64,000 nt of DNA from Terfezia claveryi (GCA_015179025.1 WHUX01000033.1:310001-374000); one strand, 5' to 3'. Counted from the stretch's first letter, positions 1 through 12,031 are shown. Numbers and translations are program-made. The notes: generated by a model not told the origin, from the sequence alone.

Positions 1-10
1 TTCCAGCTTG

Positions 11-197
11 AAGACAAATATTGCATGGCACGTAGTAGTCTTCATTATCAAGACGGAAGACAAATATTGCACGGCACGTAGCAGTCTTCATTATCAACAC
101 GGAAGACAAATATTGCACGGCACGTAGTAGTCTTTATTATCAGCACGGAAGACTAAAGTTTGCGCGCATGAATAGTCTTCGCCACCCAGCCTGAAGA
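11..197. repeat. 46-bp tandem repeat array, three good units plus a decayed one
   Basis: Units start at 11, 57, 103 and 149, so the period is exactly 46 bp. Each begins AAGACAAATATTGCA and ends near GTAGTCTTC, so every unit carries GAAGAC and its reverse complement GTCTTC about 25 bp apart. The fourth unit diverges after about 10 bases. The array may extend to the left of the window. No coding role is visible. Confidence 0.85.
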
Positions 198-2031
198 CAT
201 AATGTGTGCCAAGAAGTTATTTTAGCGTGGGTGGGATTGCCCTGCCGTGTACATTACTTAACAATGGGGGCATTTTAGAATTGCCCCATTCTTAAGTAAT
301 GTTCGAGCTGCATGCTAGAGGTGATATATTACTCTACTTGACTCTCAAGCAATTCATACGATTGAATACATACATATCACTCTTGATGAAAATGTGATAT
401 TCCTGTTTAAAAATATAAAAAATAATAAAAAAGTTTTTTCGAGTCTAGATCGATGTTGTTTTTCCCAAAACAAGCAAACATTAGTCTGGTTGCGCATAAC
501 ATACCATCATGTACAGTACATAGAACATGCACCACGTGGCAGAATACCTTGCACGACAACTGACACCTTGAATCGAACCCTGCTTCCCGAACGCTCTTCA
601 TCTTACCCTCATGCCTCCCCAGCCGGCAGTGTACACGAAACGATTGTGCCCAGCGCTTCACTTTTTCCATTTAGTCGCCTCCAGCCGACAAAAATACGAA
701 TATCGTTTCATCCCCCCTTTATCCAGAGCCGGTCAGCAGCCGCACTTGCAAGCCCTTGTTCTGCTTACTCTACCTACTTATGTACTACGTACTGCGCGTG
801 AAAAAATTTGAGTTAAAACCACAATCCCGGTTTGAAGATACAGTATGTATGTACTGTAGGTATGTACAGTATTTCCTCAAAATATTACATACTGTATGTA
901 TGTCCCACAGGCAAACTCCAGGCCATGGCTTAACCCAACTAGGTAGTTGCCAATATATAAATACTTAACTATGCCTTTTTTGAAGACCTCTACATATATA
1001 TTTTAGCTAAGCTAGCTCTAGTACAGGAATTCATATTTGCTCTTACTCGCATACCAGCCGGGATCCTAAAAAAAGCCGAGATTTGTACTCCCACATGTAT
1101 GTTTATTACACAAACCACACATACACAAACACACACACACACACACACAATCTGCAAGGTATAAGCTTAAAACCAATCCCATGGAGTTTAGAAAAAAAAA
1201 TGCGGCTTACAGTTGGACAATATTCCATAATATAGGTTACTAGCTCTTGTAAGCGAGACTGCGCTAAGGCACCTTTCCGCATCTCCCTACTACGGCCCCA
1301 CACCCAAGCGAAACCTCATCACTTGTAACGTACAGTACAGCGATGTCGACCAATCAAATACAGCAAAAGAAACATTTTCCGAAAAAAAAAGGTATTAAAA
1401 AAGTATTAAAAAAAGGGTAAAGGAAATAAAAAATATCGGCGAGGTATACTGCGCGGAAAAAAAAAAAAAAAAAAAAAAGCAATTTGTTCCTGCTCTATAT
1501 ACTACAACAACAAAGGAAATCCAGTAAAAAAAAATTAAAATAAACCATCTTGGTTAGTTCTTCCTCCTCCTCCTCCTCCTCCTTCTTCTCCTACTCATCC
1601 TTCCCCCTTGTAGAATGGAAAATACTTCTATCCGACAAAACAATGCCAACCACACGCGGGGAAAACGAATACAAACACGAGATGATGGCTACATCGCCAG
1701 TGGTAAAAAGAGTAGATAAGATATATCAAGTAAAATCGATGAAACCTACTAAGCACTCGTTATAACAATAACGCATCTTTGATCCCCCCTCAATCCAACT
1801 CCCCTGCACAAATAATTAATATACATTCAAACATGCCAGGAAATTATTCCTGCCGATCGATAGATACACCTGGCAGGTATTCCATATCCTGGTTTTCCAG
1901 GATTGACTGATTGCATACGCCCCCCTGGTGACTTTCGTATGGTGCACAGTGTTTTTCACTCTTTCATCTGAGCATCATCCTCTAGCTATAGCTCTCGACC
2001 ACGAATTCCCAGACTGGTTCATTCAGTTGCA
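198..2031. other. Non-coding stretch with simple repeats
   Basis: No supported gene. It holds a CA microsatellite (about 1129-1149), an A run of about 22 (1457-1478), A-rich runs around 1380-1440 and a TCC/TTC trinucleotide tract (1560-1590). Short open frames here (for example 394-801) show no protein-like composition and no splice logic. Confidence 0.6.
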
Positions 2032-4207
2032 TCACCCTATGTGCGTCGGCGCATGATCCTGCCCAGCCCCAGCCACCGGCGACACATTTTTCTCCTCTAC
2101 CTTTCCGCCCTGCCCCTTCGCGTAGGCATTTGGCAGCTCCGCCCCCCAATAGCCACTAGGAAGCTCCATTGGAGGCGCCGGTGGAACCGCCATCTCCGGC
2201 ATGGCCCCAGGTACCGCAGGAAGCTCCCCCGGTGAAGGTCCTTGTTCTCGTTGCTTGCGGCGGCGGCGGCGGATGAACAGGAGGATGCCCGAGAGAATAA
2301 TGATTATAAATACGAGGCCGCCGAGGATGCCGCCAGCGATTTTGTGGACGGAAGAAGGAGAAGGTGAGGAGGATGTAATGTGGGTGGTGTTGGAAGGGAT
2401 GCTAACGTTGAGGCGCAAGGGCGAGCTAGAGGTGACGTTGAAGACGGAATACAGGTGGCTCTCGATGAACCCGTTCTGGGGAGAACTGTAAGTTGCGCCT
2501 CCGGCGCCACTAGAAATTGAAGGTCAGCACCGACAATTCAGGCATTTACAATGCGTGAGCGAAAATCTTTACGCACCCCTTTTCATACATCGTCCGCAGT
2601 CCTGTCTGTGTCACTAAAATAGCGGGCACACGGGTTCGCACTGCGTATTATGTATCGGGGTGGAGGCGGGGAGAGGGGTGCGTAAAGACTTTCCTCCAGA
2701 CACTGTATATATATCGACATAGATTTAGGTATATTCAGGAACTCACCTCCCCCCAAGAACTTTAGACACCATGCCTGGCACCTGATACACCGCCTGACCA
2801 CCACTCACGTCAATCTTCGTGACCCATTCCAACGTTACCAAATCCACAATCGTAAGCCCCGCATTCTCATCACAATTCGAATCCCCCAAAACCCCCACTC
2901 CTCTATGTACAACCATAAATTTGTTCTGGATCTTCGCGCAGGTATGTTCTGCTTTTGCATTCTCAAGGCCTATGGGGCTACGGATCCAGTGGAACGTGGG
3001 GAGAGTGAGGATCCATATTCCACCGTTGACAGTACCGTTGGTGTATCCGCCATGGACGTAGATATTATAGCTAGTTAGGTCCGGGGCGGCGGCGACGACG
3101 GCACAGGCTTCAATGCGGTCGGAAGGGAAGAGGTCGGACTCTGCGGTGGTGGGTTGCGTGTACCAAGTAGATGTGGCGATATCGTAGATGTGGACATTTC
3201 GCATCGAGACCTAAATATGGATTATAGATATATCAACAACCCAATCCACCACAAACCCTAAAATGTCACAGACAAGTACAATTGAACTCTGGGGAGTTTG
3301 TATGTACAGATAAACAAGGGGTCATCGGAGCCTGCGATCGGATAAACGCTGTGATGGCATCCCACATTGACGGGAGAGACAAAGTGATATTCGTTTCTTC
3401 TGAAAAACCACATGGGAATTTTTCTCAGGAAATACAACCAAGAAAGCGAGTACGTACCAGGTTCCCACGGAAAGTTCCCCCAAACAGGACCAAACACCCC
3501 TGGCCACCATTATCCACCCACACCATGGTGCCCTGCAGATATCCCCTTGGTGCAGTAGAATTTCCCGACGTTGTTGTAGTCTGCTTGCACGCAATTACAT
3601 TCTTTGTATCACAGTCCCCTGGAATCCTCCACAAGTCCTCAAACTCAAACATTTCCACTGCAGTCCCCTTCGTCTCCAGGCCTACCTTCACCGGATCCTC
3701 CCAATACGCACCCCCATAGAACCACAATACCCCTTTGCCATTGTCCGAGACCCCATCGAACGCCTTTGCAGTCCTGCCGATCGGCGTCTTATGCGAGCCA
3801 TTATAATCGAATGAAGAGTTAGCAGTCCAGGTGCCTGTGTTTGAGATATCATGCTTGAATAAGGTGTCGCTGATGGGGACTCGATCGGCAAGCGAGAATG
3901 TGCCATTGGGAAGGAAGATGGGGAAGGTTGTCGGGGCTCCCCCGAAAAAGTTTAGCGAGGACTCGCGCCACAGGAAGTTGCCTCTGCTGATGCGCGGGAC
4001 GAGGTCGGGGAGGCGTGTGACGGAGGTGAAGGGGGACGACGAGTTCTTTTCAAGGTCCACCGAGGAAGAAAAGTCTAGGGCGTAGAGGTGGGAATTTGCG
4101 AGCGGGATGCCGCCACGCGTAGGGGTGGATGTGGAGCGGAGGTAACTGTAGCCGCCGACATAGTAGATTTTGTTTTGTTGTTGCGCGACTACAGAAAGGG
4201 CGGGAAC
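2032..4207 (-). CDS. Kelch beta-propeller protein with C-terminal membrane anchor (multi-exon)
   Basis: Three exons join in phase on the minus strand: 4207-3458 (250 codons), 3210-2747 and 2509-2032 (stop). Donors are GTACGT (3457) and GTGAGT (2746); acceptors are TTTAG and TTCTAG, the last with a CTGAC branch site. The 563-residue product has kelch-like blades (YYVGGYSYLR, NVHIYDIATSTWYTQ, YNIYVHGGY, LVLFGGTF), many N-glycosylation sites, then in the last exon a Ser/Thr-rich stalk, one transmembrane segment (GGLVFIIIILSGILLF) and a basic RRRRRK stop-transfer followed by a Pro-rich cytoplasmic tail. This is the layout of fungal galactose-oxidase/kelch-type cell-surface proteins of unknown ligand. 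The first exon with the signal peptide lies upstream of 4207 (CTAAC-CCCCAG acceptor) and I could not resolve it; a leucine-rich stretch near 4500-4540 is one candidate. All visible frames are open, so the gene may be functional. Confidence 0.75.
2567..2687. repeat. Inverted repeat inside a kelch-gene intron
   Basis: CTTTACGCACCCCT at 2567-2580 is repeated in reverse complement at 2674-2687, with further imperfect pairing outside. The arms are 93 bp apart and both lie in the intron 2510-2746. It could be a small foldback insertion or an intron structure. Confidence 0.55.
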
Positions 4208-4734
4208 CTGGGGGTTAGCACCAGTATGAACCAGAATTGGGGGGGGGGGGGAGGTGGGGCAATCATAGAAGGTCGAAGCTCGAGTTCGTACCCGAAACCA
4301 AATTCATCCAACAAACATCCTGCACCCAGTCCACGTTTGCTGGAATCGCCGTCATATTTCCCGGAGGGGAGGTGGGGGAGGGGGTCGTTTGGTTAATTGC
4401 AGGCCAACAGAAAGCAAGAGAAACAGATGAATTGGAAGGTCAAGAGGGAGATCAAGCGGAGAGGGATGTAAGGAATGGAGCGGACCAGACGCGTGAGGAA
4501 CAACAGAAGGAGGAGGAGCAGGAGGAGTACAGAGTACCAGGATAATTTGAGGGTATTAATACAACGTTTTGGGACAGGAGCAGCGGGCGTGGGGCTGAAA
4601 GTGCAGCAGCATCGAATCGCGCGCGTCTGCACGACGCTGACAAAAAACATGTGTGTTCGGGAAGTTGGGGGGGGGGGGGTGTTCCGTCGATGATATGCAT
4701 GCAGCGGGTCCTGTAATCCCTTTTCGCATGTTAT

Positions 4735-4815
4735 TGGCTCTTTTTTCTTTTTTTTTTCTTTTCTTTTTTTTTCTTTTTCTTTTTTTTTCTTTTTCTTTTC
4801 TTTTCTTTTCCTTGC
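4735..4815. repeat. Pyrimidine-only tract upstream of the kelch gene
   Basis: About 80 bases of T with scattered C, ending in a run of CTTTT units. On the minus strand it is an A/G tract just upstream of the kelch gene region. A/G and T/C tracts of this kind are common in fungal promoters, but no specific factor site is claimed. Confidence 0.6.
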
Positions 4816-5119
4816 AACAAACTGTACTCGAGCTCTACTCGAGCTCTGGCTACACTCACGACCAGATATATCTATGTACTGCCCTACAGTATTTGTAGTA
4901 GTTGCAGGTCATCATCCCTGGGTTGATCCTGATCCACAGGCGAGGGACAACCTCTACAGTATCATGTCAGCTTCGTACGGCGGGCGCTCTGAGGAGTTGG
5001 AAGTTCCAGTGTGTCGACCCGTCATCAACCCCCCACCACAACAGAGCTGCATAACTCCCTGCCATAATTCTATTAAAGTAGCAATCGCCTGTGCCTTAAT
5101 TTATTTCTGTGAGTATTAC

Positions 5120-6170
5120 TTACTGGGTTCTATGTAGGTGATATGCAGCCAATACCGCAAACAACAATACTCGAAAAGGTGGAGCAGGGGTATTGATTCT
5201 ACCATTATTACATTTCCGCAATGTAATGTGGTCTACGAAAGAAAGGTAGATGGTAAGGAATCCAGCAATACTTCCAGCACCAGCGATAACAAACATCCCC
5301 AACGTGGCTCCGCTCCTGCCCGGGGACATATCTCCCCAAATACATTCCTCCAAAGCAGAGTCTATAGGTACTCAATCATCCTTTACGAGGTTGTGAACGG
5401 AGGAATATTGGCTGAGAGGTAAAATTAGAGTATGCTGAGTGCTATGGTCCCAGTTGCTCTATCCCCTCTTTCGCCAGCGAATTCCAGCTCTTTTATCCTT
5501 TCCGGCCCGATCCAAACTATTTCCATTAGGAAATCCTATGTTATAACCAGATTGCCTCCAGTCGGTGGTGATTTTCCTGTGAGGGTATTACCAACAATTG
5601 CATTGCTATATGGGGACCTGCCCACTTCCCTTCAGTCCCATGCTCACACGGAGATTACCATTGCCATGGATGATGTGGCAGCACTATTTAAGAATTGTAG
5701 GCGAGGGACTAGGAGACGAGGGAAGAGGGGGTTATTGAATACACGAGTGACGATGAGGGCAATGAACATAGGGCATCAGAAGAAACTCGATGACTTGGAG
5801 ATTAGGTATTTGAGCTGGTGGATGCTCCCCCTGGGGGGGGGGGGGGTTGCCTCCGGGAATGGACATCTTGTCTGCTGGTGCTGTGACTGAGCTTACTCTT
5901 TTTCCCTCCCGCACCATGGTCTAGACTGTACCGCCACCACCACCACTAAAGTCCAGTGAGGCATCATACGCTGGTGTGAATTCGGGGAGGGGAGGGGTGG
6001 GTGAATTGTCCCCAGAAGAAGCGGTTTTTTTTTGGGGGGGGGTTGTTGCGGGGACCTATGCCTGCGGAAGGATATATCCTAGCTGTGAAGCTTATAAGAA
6101 GATCGGTATATATCCGGGAATAGACAAAGGAGAAAGCTGCCACGGCTAGGGTGAGAATAATGTGTTGCAT
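5120..6170 (-). pseudogene. Decayed membrane protein gene
   Basis: Three blocks look coding on the minus strand. Block 1 (6170 to about 6055) starts with Met and reads as a hydrophobic segment (MQHIILTLAVAAFSFVYSRI). Block 2 (about 5890 to 5430) keeps one protein-like frame over 150 codons (FIALIVTRVFNNPLF, RSPYSNAIVGN, FLMEIVWIGPERIKELE) but has about four stops, each one transition away from a sense codon. Block 3 (5353 to 5120) holds another hydrophobic stretch (LGMFVIAGAGSIAGFLTIY). Splice joins are not clear. The pattern fits a fungal polytopic membrane protein that has been inactivated; I do not recognise the family. Confidence 0.4.
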
Positions 6171-6399
6171 AAACCAACTAGCAGGATTTTACGTTCTCTG
6201 CACTACGTAGTGAATAGGATTGATGCGCAAGATATCTCTTGGTTGATTGATATGTATCCAAACTTGGTATGAACCTTTTTTTTTTGTATTATTTTTCTTT
6301 TGAATGCGCAGTACCGTATGCGATCCCTACTGTAGGAGAATGATGATGAACCACCCGGAAGGGCAGGTGAATCTGCCAGTACGGAGACTAAATACAAGG

Positions 6400-7470
6400 G
6401 TAGGAAAGAGAAAACGGGTAGATAGAAAGAAAAGGAGGCTGATGGAATGATGCTGATGGTGGACCTATTTAGTAGGTGTCTGTGAATACGAGGAAAGTCA
6501 TGTTGCAGGAATGAATCAATCTCCGCCTAATTGCATCACAAACATATCCCCGTGTTTCTATATGGGTCTATCTACGTCTTTCCATTCCCTTGGCGATGCC
6601 ATGGGAATCTTGAAGTGCCGTATTCGGGGCAGGAAAACGTGATGTGCGTCGTCTTCCGTGTGGTGTGGCAGTGAGGGCAGGCACGCGAGGCAGACTGTCA
6701 CGATAGGCACGGGTGATTTTTGCGGAGGGCTTGGTTTCATGTCTCTGTTGAATGTTATAATCCGTGGCAGGTGACGTCGGGTGAGAAAGGCAAGATGCCT
6801 TAGGATGTTGCAAACGGTTTGAGGCTTCGGGGATTGGCATATCTGGGGTTTGATGTATTCGGGGTATGGCATATGTGCAAACGGCTTCAGGGTGTGGCAA
6901 TCTGGTAGGTATTCGATATGAGCATGAGGGTCATATAAGGCCCGCTCTCGTCTCATCTCCTCTCTCTTCTCTTTTCTCTTCTCTTATATAGATATCTGCA
7001 GAAGAGTATTTCGATCTAAGTATATAAGCCATCTCCTGCCACAATCAGAGCATCGTGCTATTATTTTTATCTGTCTCCCAGTCCGTGATTACTGAGGCCT
7101 GAAGGACGGTGCTAAGCCCTGCTCCCCATCTGAATATGGGTCTGATTGATTCCAGTGTACTGTACATACATACTGTACCGGCGATACAGCCAGGTGAAAC
7201 AAACCGGTATTGATCAAACAATTGTCCAGCAGGTGCAATACTGAAAATGCCCCCCTACATTCTGAGGTCTGCAATACGATACAGGTTCCCAAGATCCCCT
7301 CCTATTCCGACACACTCTCGGACATGGAGCCACGGCCCCGGGCAACAAGAACTCGGTATAGCCGCCCCCAGTCTTCTGTCCGCCTCAGTTCCCCGCTCTT
7401 CCTCTCTGGTCTGTGGTGTCCCAGCATTTCGGGAAACCTCCAATAGGCGGAGGCCACCACCTCGACCCAC
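6400..7470. other. No supported gene; weak repeats
   Basis: Around 6800-6905 there are imperfect repeats of GGCATATCTGG and CAAACGGTTT-type words, and 6950-6985 is a TCT/CTC-rich tract. Open frames on the minus strand here (for example 6956-6558) are His/Pro-rich and follow from the repeats rather than from a recognisable protein. Confidence 0.5.
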
Positions 7471-7479
7471 TGCTCCCCC

Positions 7480-7640
7480 CCTTTTTTTTTTCTTGAACTC
7501 AGTCAACCTTAGGGCCTAGGGGTCGCATGACAAGCCACCCGGAAGCCCGGATGAACTATATTACAAAATAATATGGCTAAGTGGCTGATTTCCACCCATG
7601 GCAACCTTGGCCCACATGTTGGCCCACAGCCCTCACCCGC
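7480..7640 (-). repeat. Divergent copy of the SINE-like family
   Basis: It shares a T-run, GGGGTCGCATGACAAGCCAC, the CCGGAAGCCCGG hairpin and a downstream GGCCCACA-GTTGGCCCA block with the copy at 35290-35430. These two form a subfamily that differs from the main SINE-like family, which has GGACCATGAGGAGCCACC at the same place. The A-rich tail, read on the minus strand, is toward 7480. Confidence 0.55.
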
Positions 7641-7736
7641 ATCCATAGTCCTCTCTTTCTCCCCTCTACACCCAACCCGGCCAGAGCGAGGACACCCCCG
7701 CTTCAAGACCAACACCCAACCCAGCCGGAGCAAGGA

Positions 7737-7785
7737 TACCAGAACAACTACGAGAGGCTTGTGCCAACCAGACTACCAGAACAAC
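7737..7785 (+). mobile_element. Micro-insertion, 25 bp, with 12-bp target duplication
   Basis: TACCAGAACAAC occurs at 7737-7748 and again at 7774-7785. Between them are 25 bases ending TTGTGCCAACCAGAC, the shared 3' end of the micro-insertion family. The terminal TA of the family is shared with the start of the duplication. Confidence 0.85.
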
Positions 7786-7972
7786 AAGATCAATGGTCTC
7801 AAATCCCATAAGCTAGACTGCTAGAACCTAACTCTACACATCTCTTATTATATTCCACCGAATCCCTAATTATTGCCATAGGGATAGCTATTGCAGTTAC
7901 TGCTGGCTAGTGAGTCTATAATTAGGATTAATAGTGTCCGGTTGATTCGAACAGTTTGAGCTAATGGAATAG

Positions 7973-9573
7973 GAAGATCTCGCCATTGCCCTTTTACCAA
8001 TCCCCTCAAAACGCATCGATAAAAAGATTCCTGGGCACCCTACCGAAGTCCAGGAATTAGATGCCCTTCAGGTCACCAATGAAATCCTGAGTTCCATACT
8101 CAGTCCCCTATCCGACGCCAGATATTGCAACGTACAAACGGGTTTTAGCCACATGGGATGCTCACCCTATGAGCGTACGTACACTCTTGTTGGCCACTAT
8201 AAAGGCCAATATATGAGCGCGTTTGGCTGCTGCACGGCCAAACGCCAGCCTAGAATTAGACCAAGCCCTGCAGATTGGTGATACTTCCGCCTATGAGGCC
8301 GAACTCACGGAGGAACTTGTTGTCGAGATGGTTTGGTGCGATGAAAAGGTACGCAAATGTGTACCTAAGCTATCTGCCTGGTTGGTAGACCACATGGAGA
8401 ATGCCATGATCCATAGCATTCTGTCAAACAGAGGCCCTATCTGCATTGCTGCTCCAAAATGAATTTGGTGAGCTTCCAGATATCCCATATGATATACAGC
8501 TATACCCTCGGTATGCCACCACATACCTCGAATCTAATATGGAAGCCCTTGAATCCGACGGTGTCAAGAATATCAATAATGCACTTTGGCATATCCCCCA
8601 TTGTGAACCCCATACCATAGTTCGAGCCAGATACCCTCCACACACTTCTCCTCTGGATGCTCACCCACTTTATAAAATGGATCCAGGAATTCCTTGATCA
8701 CGTCGGACGTCTTACCACATTCGATCACATCTGGTTCAGATTACCCCCCTCCCTGGGCTTCACGAGGCCAAACAAAGCATATCCAGGTAGCAAGAGGTGA
8801 TATAGGAACAACGAAGTACGCCTCCACCGGGTCCCATATATTGTCTTGGTCATGTTCATTCTTCCAGATAGGTTCGTCTAACTCTTCGAGAGTCCTTGCA
8901 GAGCAGTGGATAAGGTCGAGAAGGTTCGGCAGGCAACACAACGACGCATGCAAAAACGTGCTGCCCTCTTAAGGGAAATGGGATGTGAACCTAATGGAAG
9001 TAGGCTGCGTCAGCTAAGGTGCACGATGATAGAGATTGTTGGTGAGTATTCAAATCTGGTGTCTGCTTACCTTGAGAAGCTCGAACTAACTCACTTTCAG
9101 AGGCGAAGCATGCAAACCTTCATCCTAGTCAGTCATGGACCAAATATGACTATGATGAAGAGATTCGGCCGGCAATTCATCGGATATACTCATACTTTAA
9201 GAAAAAGGATGGATGGAGCTTTAAGCTGGCTGAGCGTGCATTCAAACTTCTTTGGGAAGACAGAGTCAAAAACTACCGTTCACAACTCAAACGCAAAGTT
9301 AAGCAAAAAGAACAGCGTGCTAAACAAAAGGCCAGGGCCCACCTCGCGGGGCTGGGGCTGGATATTTCAGGCCCAAAAAATAATCATCAGTCAAACCCAC
9401 CTCGAGCATATGCACGCAAATCCCCAGACTTCGATGAATCTGGGGAAGAGGTTCATGACCCAACACCACGCAAAAAGCGGAAAAACACTACTCTCAGTAG
9501 TTCAAACTCACATGTTGAAGTCCCAGATTCACAACCAAACTCAGATCGACTCATCTGGGTCAAGGATAAATGA
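7973..9573 (+). CDS. Multi-exon gene or decayed transposon protein of unknown family
   Basis: The 3' half is well supported: an exon ends at 8796 (AAGAG^GTGATA), an intron runs 8797-8901 with a CTAAC branch and TTGCAG acceptor, the next exon is 8902-9041, an intron 9042-9100 has GTGAGT, CTAAC and TTTCAG, and the last exon is 9101-9573. All joins keep phase. The last exons encode a basic coiled-coil region (RVKNYRSQLKRKVKQKEQRA) and a nuclear-localisation-like TPRKKRKNTT. The exon before reads LWMLTHFIKWIQEFL and FDHIWFRLPPSLGF, which recalls large fungal DDE transposases of the Plavaka/KDZ kind, but this is an impression only. Upstream (7973-8697) three protein-like blocks lie in different frames, so either more introns or frameshifts are present. 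A possible 43-nt intron at 8175-8217 keeps phase. Confidence 0.45.
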
Positions 9574-9960
9574 GGGTAAGGAGGACGACTGGGGACGCAG
9601 TAGAATCCTTCTTTAGTTACCCTATACACCCCCTCGCCGGCAGAAGAAGTGAGGATTAATCTCACCTATTTTGTGCTTTTCCCATCCGAGATTATTCATT
9701 CTCACACCGCTTTTACTTTTACTCTACCTGTATGTGTTCCCAAGGAATATTGGATACGCTCTCTTTGTGTTTTCCATGTTTTGCTTTGCTGTTCCACATA
9801 GTCACTGGAAACTGGCCTCAACCCAGGTTTCCAGGTGGCTATCTACCCAACCTCCAGTCAGCCACCAGCACGGCCACAAACAATATCCGGCCTTGGTCAA
9901 AGTTTCTTAAGTCATGCGAGTCACTTATTGAGTTTCTTTACCCCGGACATGCGATAGAAT

Positions 9961-10542
9961 TACAGATGACTCTCATTACAAGCATACCAGGTACAAGCAT
10001 ATATTGGTTACAAGCATACCTCCTCCCGCCCCACAGTAAAATAAGCATTTTTTGATTACAAGAATATTCTTATGCTTTTTGCTTACGTAGTCACCATACA
10101 TATGCTTGTAACAAGAGAAGCGCTAAACCACAACTAGAGGTTTATCGATAAGAAATAACCCAGAATACTATAGTTACCCTGAATCTTACATATACTCAAC
10201 ACACGAAACACACACAACAAACACAATATTCATTACATCATACTGTATTTCTATGGCTTCTGCAAAGAGTTCTTCAAATGTTCCGCACCGTCAGCCGATT
10301 CTTGAGATGGAACGCAGGCGGCAGCATGTCCAGCGCAGCATAACTCTTTTTTTTGGTCCTTCCGGAGCATCCTCCCTCTCTTCCTGATGTCTCTCTGTTA
10401 TTTGTATGCATGTCTAGTATTTATTGTGTCATTCCGCAGGCTTTCCTACCTAGTAATAAATTTCTCTAGCTATAAGCATATAGTGGTTATAAGCTTACCT
10501 TCCCCTGTCCCGACGATATGCTTGTAACGAGAGTCATCTGTA
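9961..10542 (+). mobile_element. Pogo/Fot1-type miniature element, about 578 bp
   Basis: Terminal inverted repeats begin CAGATGACTCTC[A/G]TTAC and run over 22 bp; both ends abut TA, as expected for Tc1/mariner-superfamily target duplication. Subterminal repeats of the GCATATATTGGTTACAAGC type occur at both ends. Inside, 10253-10387 encodes a 44-residue remnant beginning MASAKSSSN and containing MERRRQHVQRSITLFFG, which resembles the extreme C terminus of Fot1/pogo transposases. It is a deletion derivative, not autonomous. Related elements are at 28520-29662 and 59964-60874. Confidence 0.75.
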
Positions 10543-11170
10543 CTTACCAAACCTTCTGGCCCTGGCAAGGTGCTCTTGAAATCATTCTTCAACTTAATAG
10601 ACGACGACTTCCTTGTTATTGAATCCATCTTCTTGAAATGCTCTCCCGGGTTTGAGATGCGTTCGCCAGGACGGACAGAGTCTCAATGGAAACTCAATTG
10701 GAAGAGGATTGTTTCTTGGTGATCTGCATGTTGGCTTTGTGGAGTTTCAGCAACCGAAACCAGGAGTGGGTTTGGGTTGGTGGATCAATTCAGAAATATG
10801 AGGAAACAATAGGATATGTGGCTGTGAAGGCGGTCGACAACATGGTGGCATCGAAATGGAATTGGGGCATATGCTTTGCCTTCAAGTTTACTTGAGTGCA
10901 CAAACACCAGAGAGATTAGCAGTCGCACGAAAGCTATTGTTGAGTTGGGAATCGGAGCTGAAATGACTATGTACTGACTCTCTTGGTCTGCTTTCTGGGT
11001 GTGGGAAGTGATGCGTGCGGTCCAGAACGCCTACCACAAAAAGTCCAAGCAGAGATGGGTAGCTTTCCTACCTGTGTTTGATTTCTACTCGAGGGCCTTT
11101 TCTTTAATTTTCCCGCCTCGGAGATATGTCAGATGGGGGTACTTTTTCTCCTTGAAAGAATGGTTTGATG
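10543..11170. other. No supported gene
   Basis: Unique-looking sequence between the pogo-type element and the next SINE-like copy. A 69-codon open frame at 10686-10895 has no recognisable features. Confidence 0.4.
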
Positions 11171-11174
11171 TCTG

Positions 11175-11435
11175 CGGGTCTTCTACTTGAGCTTTTGCTA
11201 CTCGTGAGAGGTTTTATCACCAAGTCTTTTAGCTTTTCCACTTGCGAGACGTTTCTTTTACATGCCGTGGAGCTTTTCCACTTGCTGTTTGAAATCTCTC
11301 GCGTTGGACCTGGCAGAGTAACTTGCTTTGTCCTGAATCCACCCTGGTTTCCGGGAGGCTGGCTCACCATGGTCCCCTCGCTGAATATGACCACTCAGTA
11401 CTCCGTGTTTTTTTTTAAAAAAAGAAAAAAAATAG
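11175..11435 (+). mobile_element. SINE-like copy (plus orientation)
   Basis: The 5' part has the T-rich CTTTT-CCACTTGCGAGA type repeats of this family, followed by CCTGGCAGAGTAACTTGC, GAATCCACC, the GGTTTCCGGGAGG hairpin, CATGGTCCCC and an A-rich tail near 11412-11435. No clear target duplication was found. Confidence 0.65.
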
Positions 11436-11695
11436 ATACATGGTTGATAACATTGCCGACTTGAAAAGTACCTTGAAGGAGTATATATCGACTCTAGGTT
11501 CCATGCACATGACAGCAATACCAAATATTCTAAATTGCAAAATGGAAGGGAATCCATGTATTCTGTCTTGGCGCATATCTGTATATCAGATTTTGATCTG
11601 CATTATGGCCAATAGAGAGAAACTACGGAGGTGCAGAACTTCTCTCGTGCCCAGACCCTCGTAAGAAGTTGGTCTGATTGGCAGTAAGAGGTGTG

Positions 11696-11730
11696 TAGAA
11701 CAAGTGCCAACCAGACTAGCAGAACATGAG
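11696..11730 (+). mobile_element. Probable micro-insertion, 16-18 bp
   Basis: GTGCCAACCAGACTA is flanked by AGAACA on the left and AGAACA on the right (six perfect bases, with a near match extending to GTAGAACA/GCAGAACA). Weaker than other members of the family. Confidence 0.5.
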
Positions 11731-11829
11731 CTTTTCCCCTTGTTATTTGGGAAATTTGCATATGCATACTTGTCATGATTCATATTAGTTATTTCCCGCG
11801 TCCCTCACTCCTCCGAACTCACACCTGGT

Positions 11830-11874
11830 GTTAATATAGTCTGGTTGGCACAACACCCTCGGAGAGGTTAAATA
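11830..11874 (-). mobile_element. Micro-insertion, 30 bp
   Basis: GTTAATA at 11830-11836 and GTTAAATA at 11867-11874 flank 30 bases that begin TAGTCTGGTTGGCACAACA and end in CCCTCGGAGAG. The duplication is near-perfect (one inserted A). Confidence 0.7.
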
Positions 11875-12031
11875 GTGGCATGAACTGCACCTTGTATGTC
11901 GAATGCCTCCCATGCTTCTGAACACCATCTTTGGGGGCCTTCTTTTGCGGCAGACCTAGCATCGTAGGGTTTTCATCATTTCTGCATAGCTGTCTGAATT
12001 GATGTCAGTCTAAGCTCTCCATATAGATCTG

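Noticed and set aside
394..968. Overlapping open frames at 394-801, 611-811 and 756-968
   Set aside because: No protein-like composition, no splice sites or homology visible; random frames in AT-poor sequence.
2201..4085. Plus-strand frames opposite the kelch gene (2201-2491, 3282-3719, 3831-4085)
   Set aside because: Antisense shadows of the minus-strand exons, whose joins are supported in phase.
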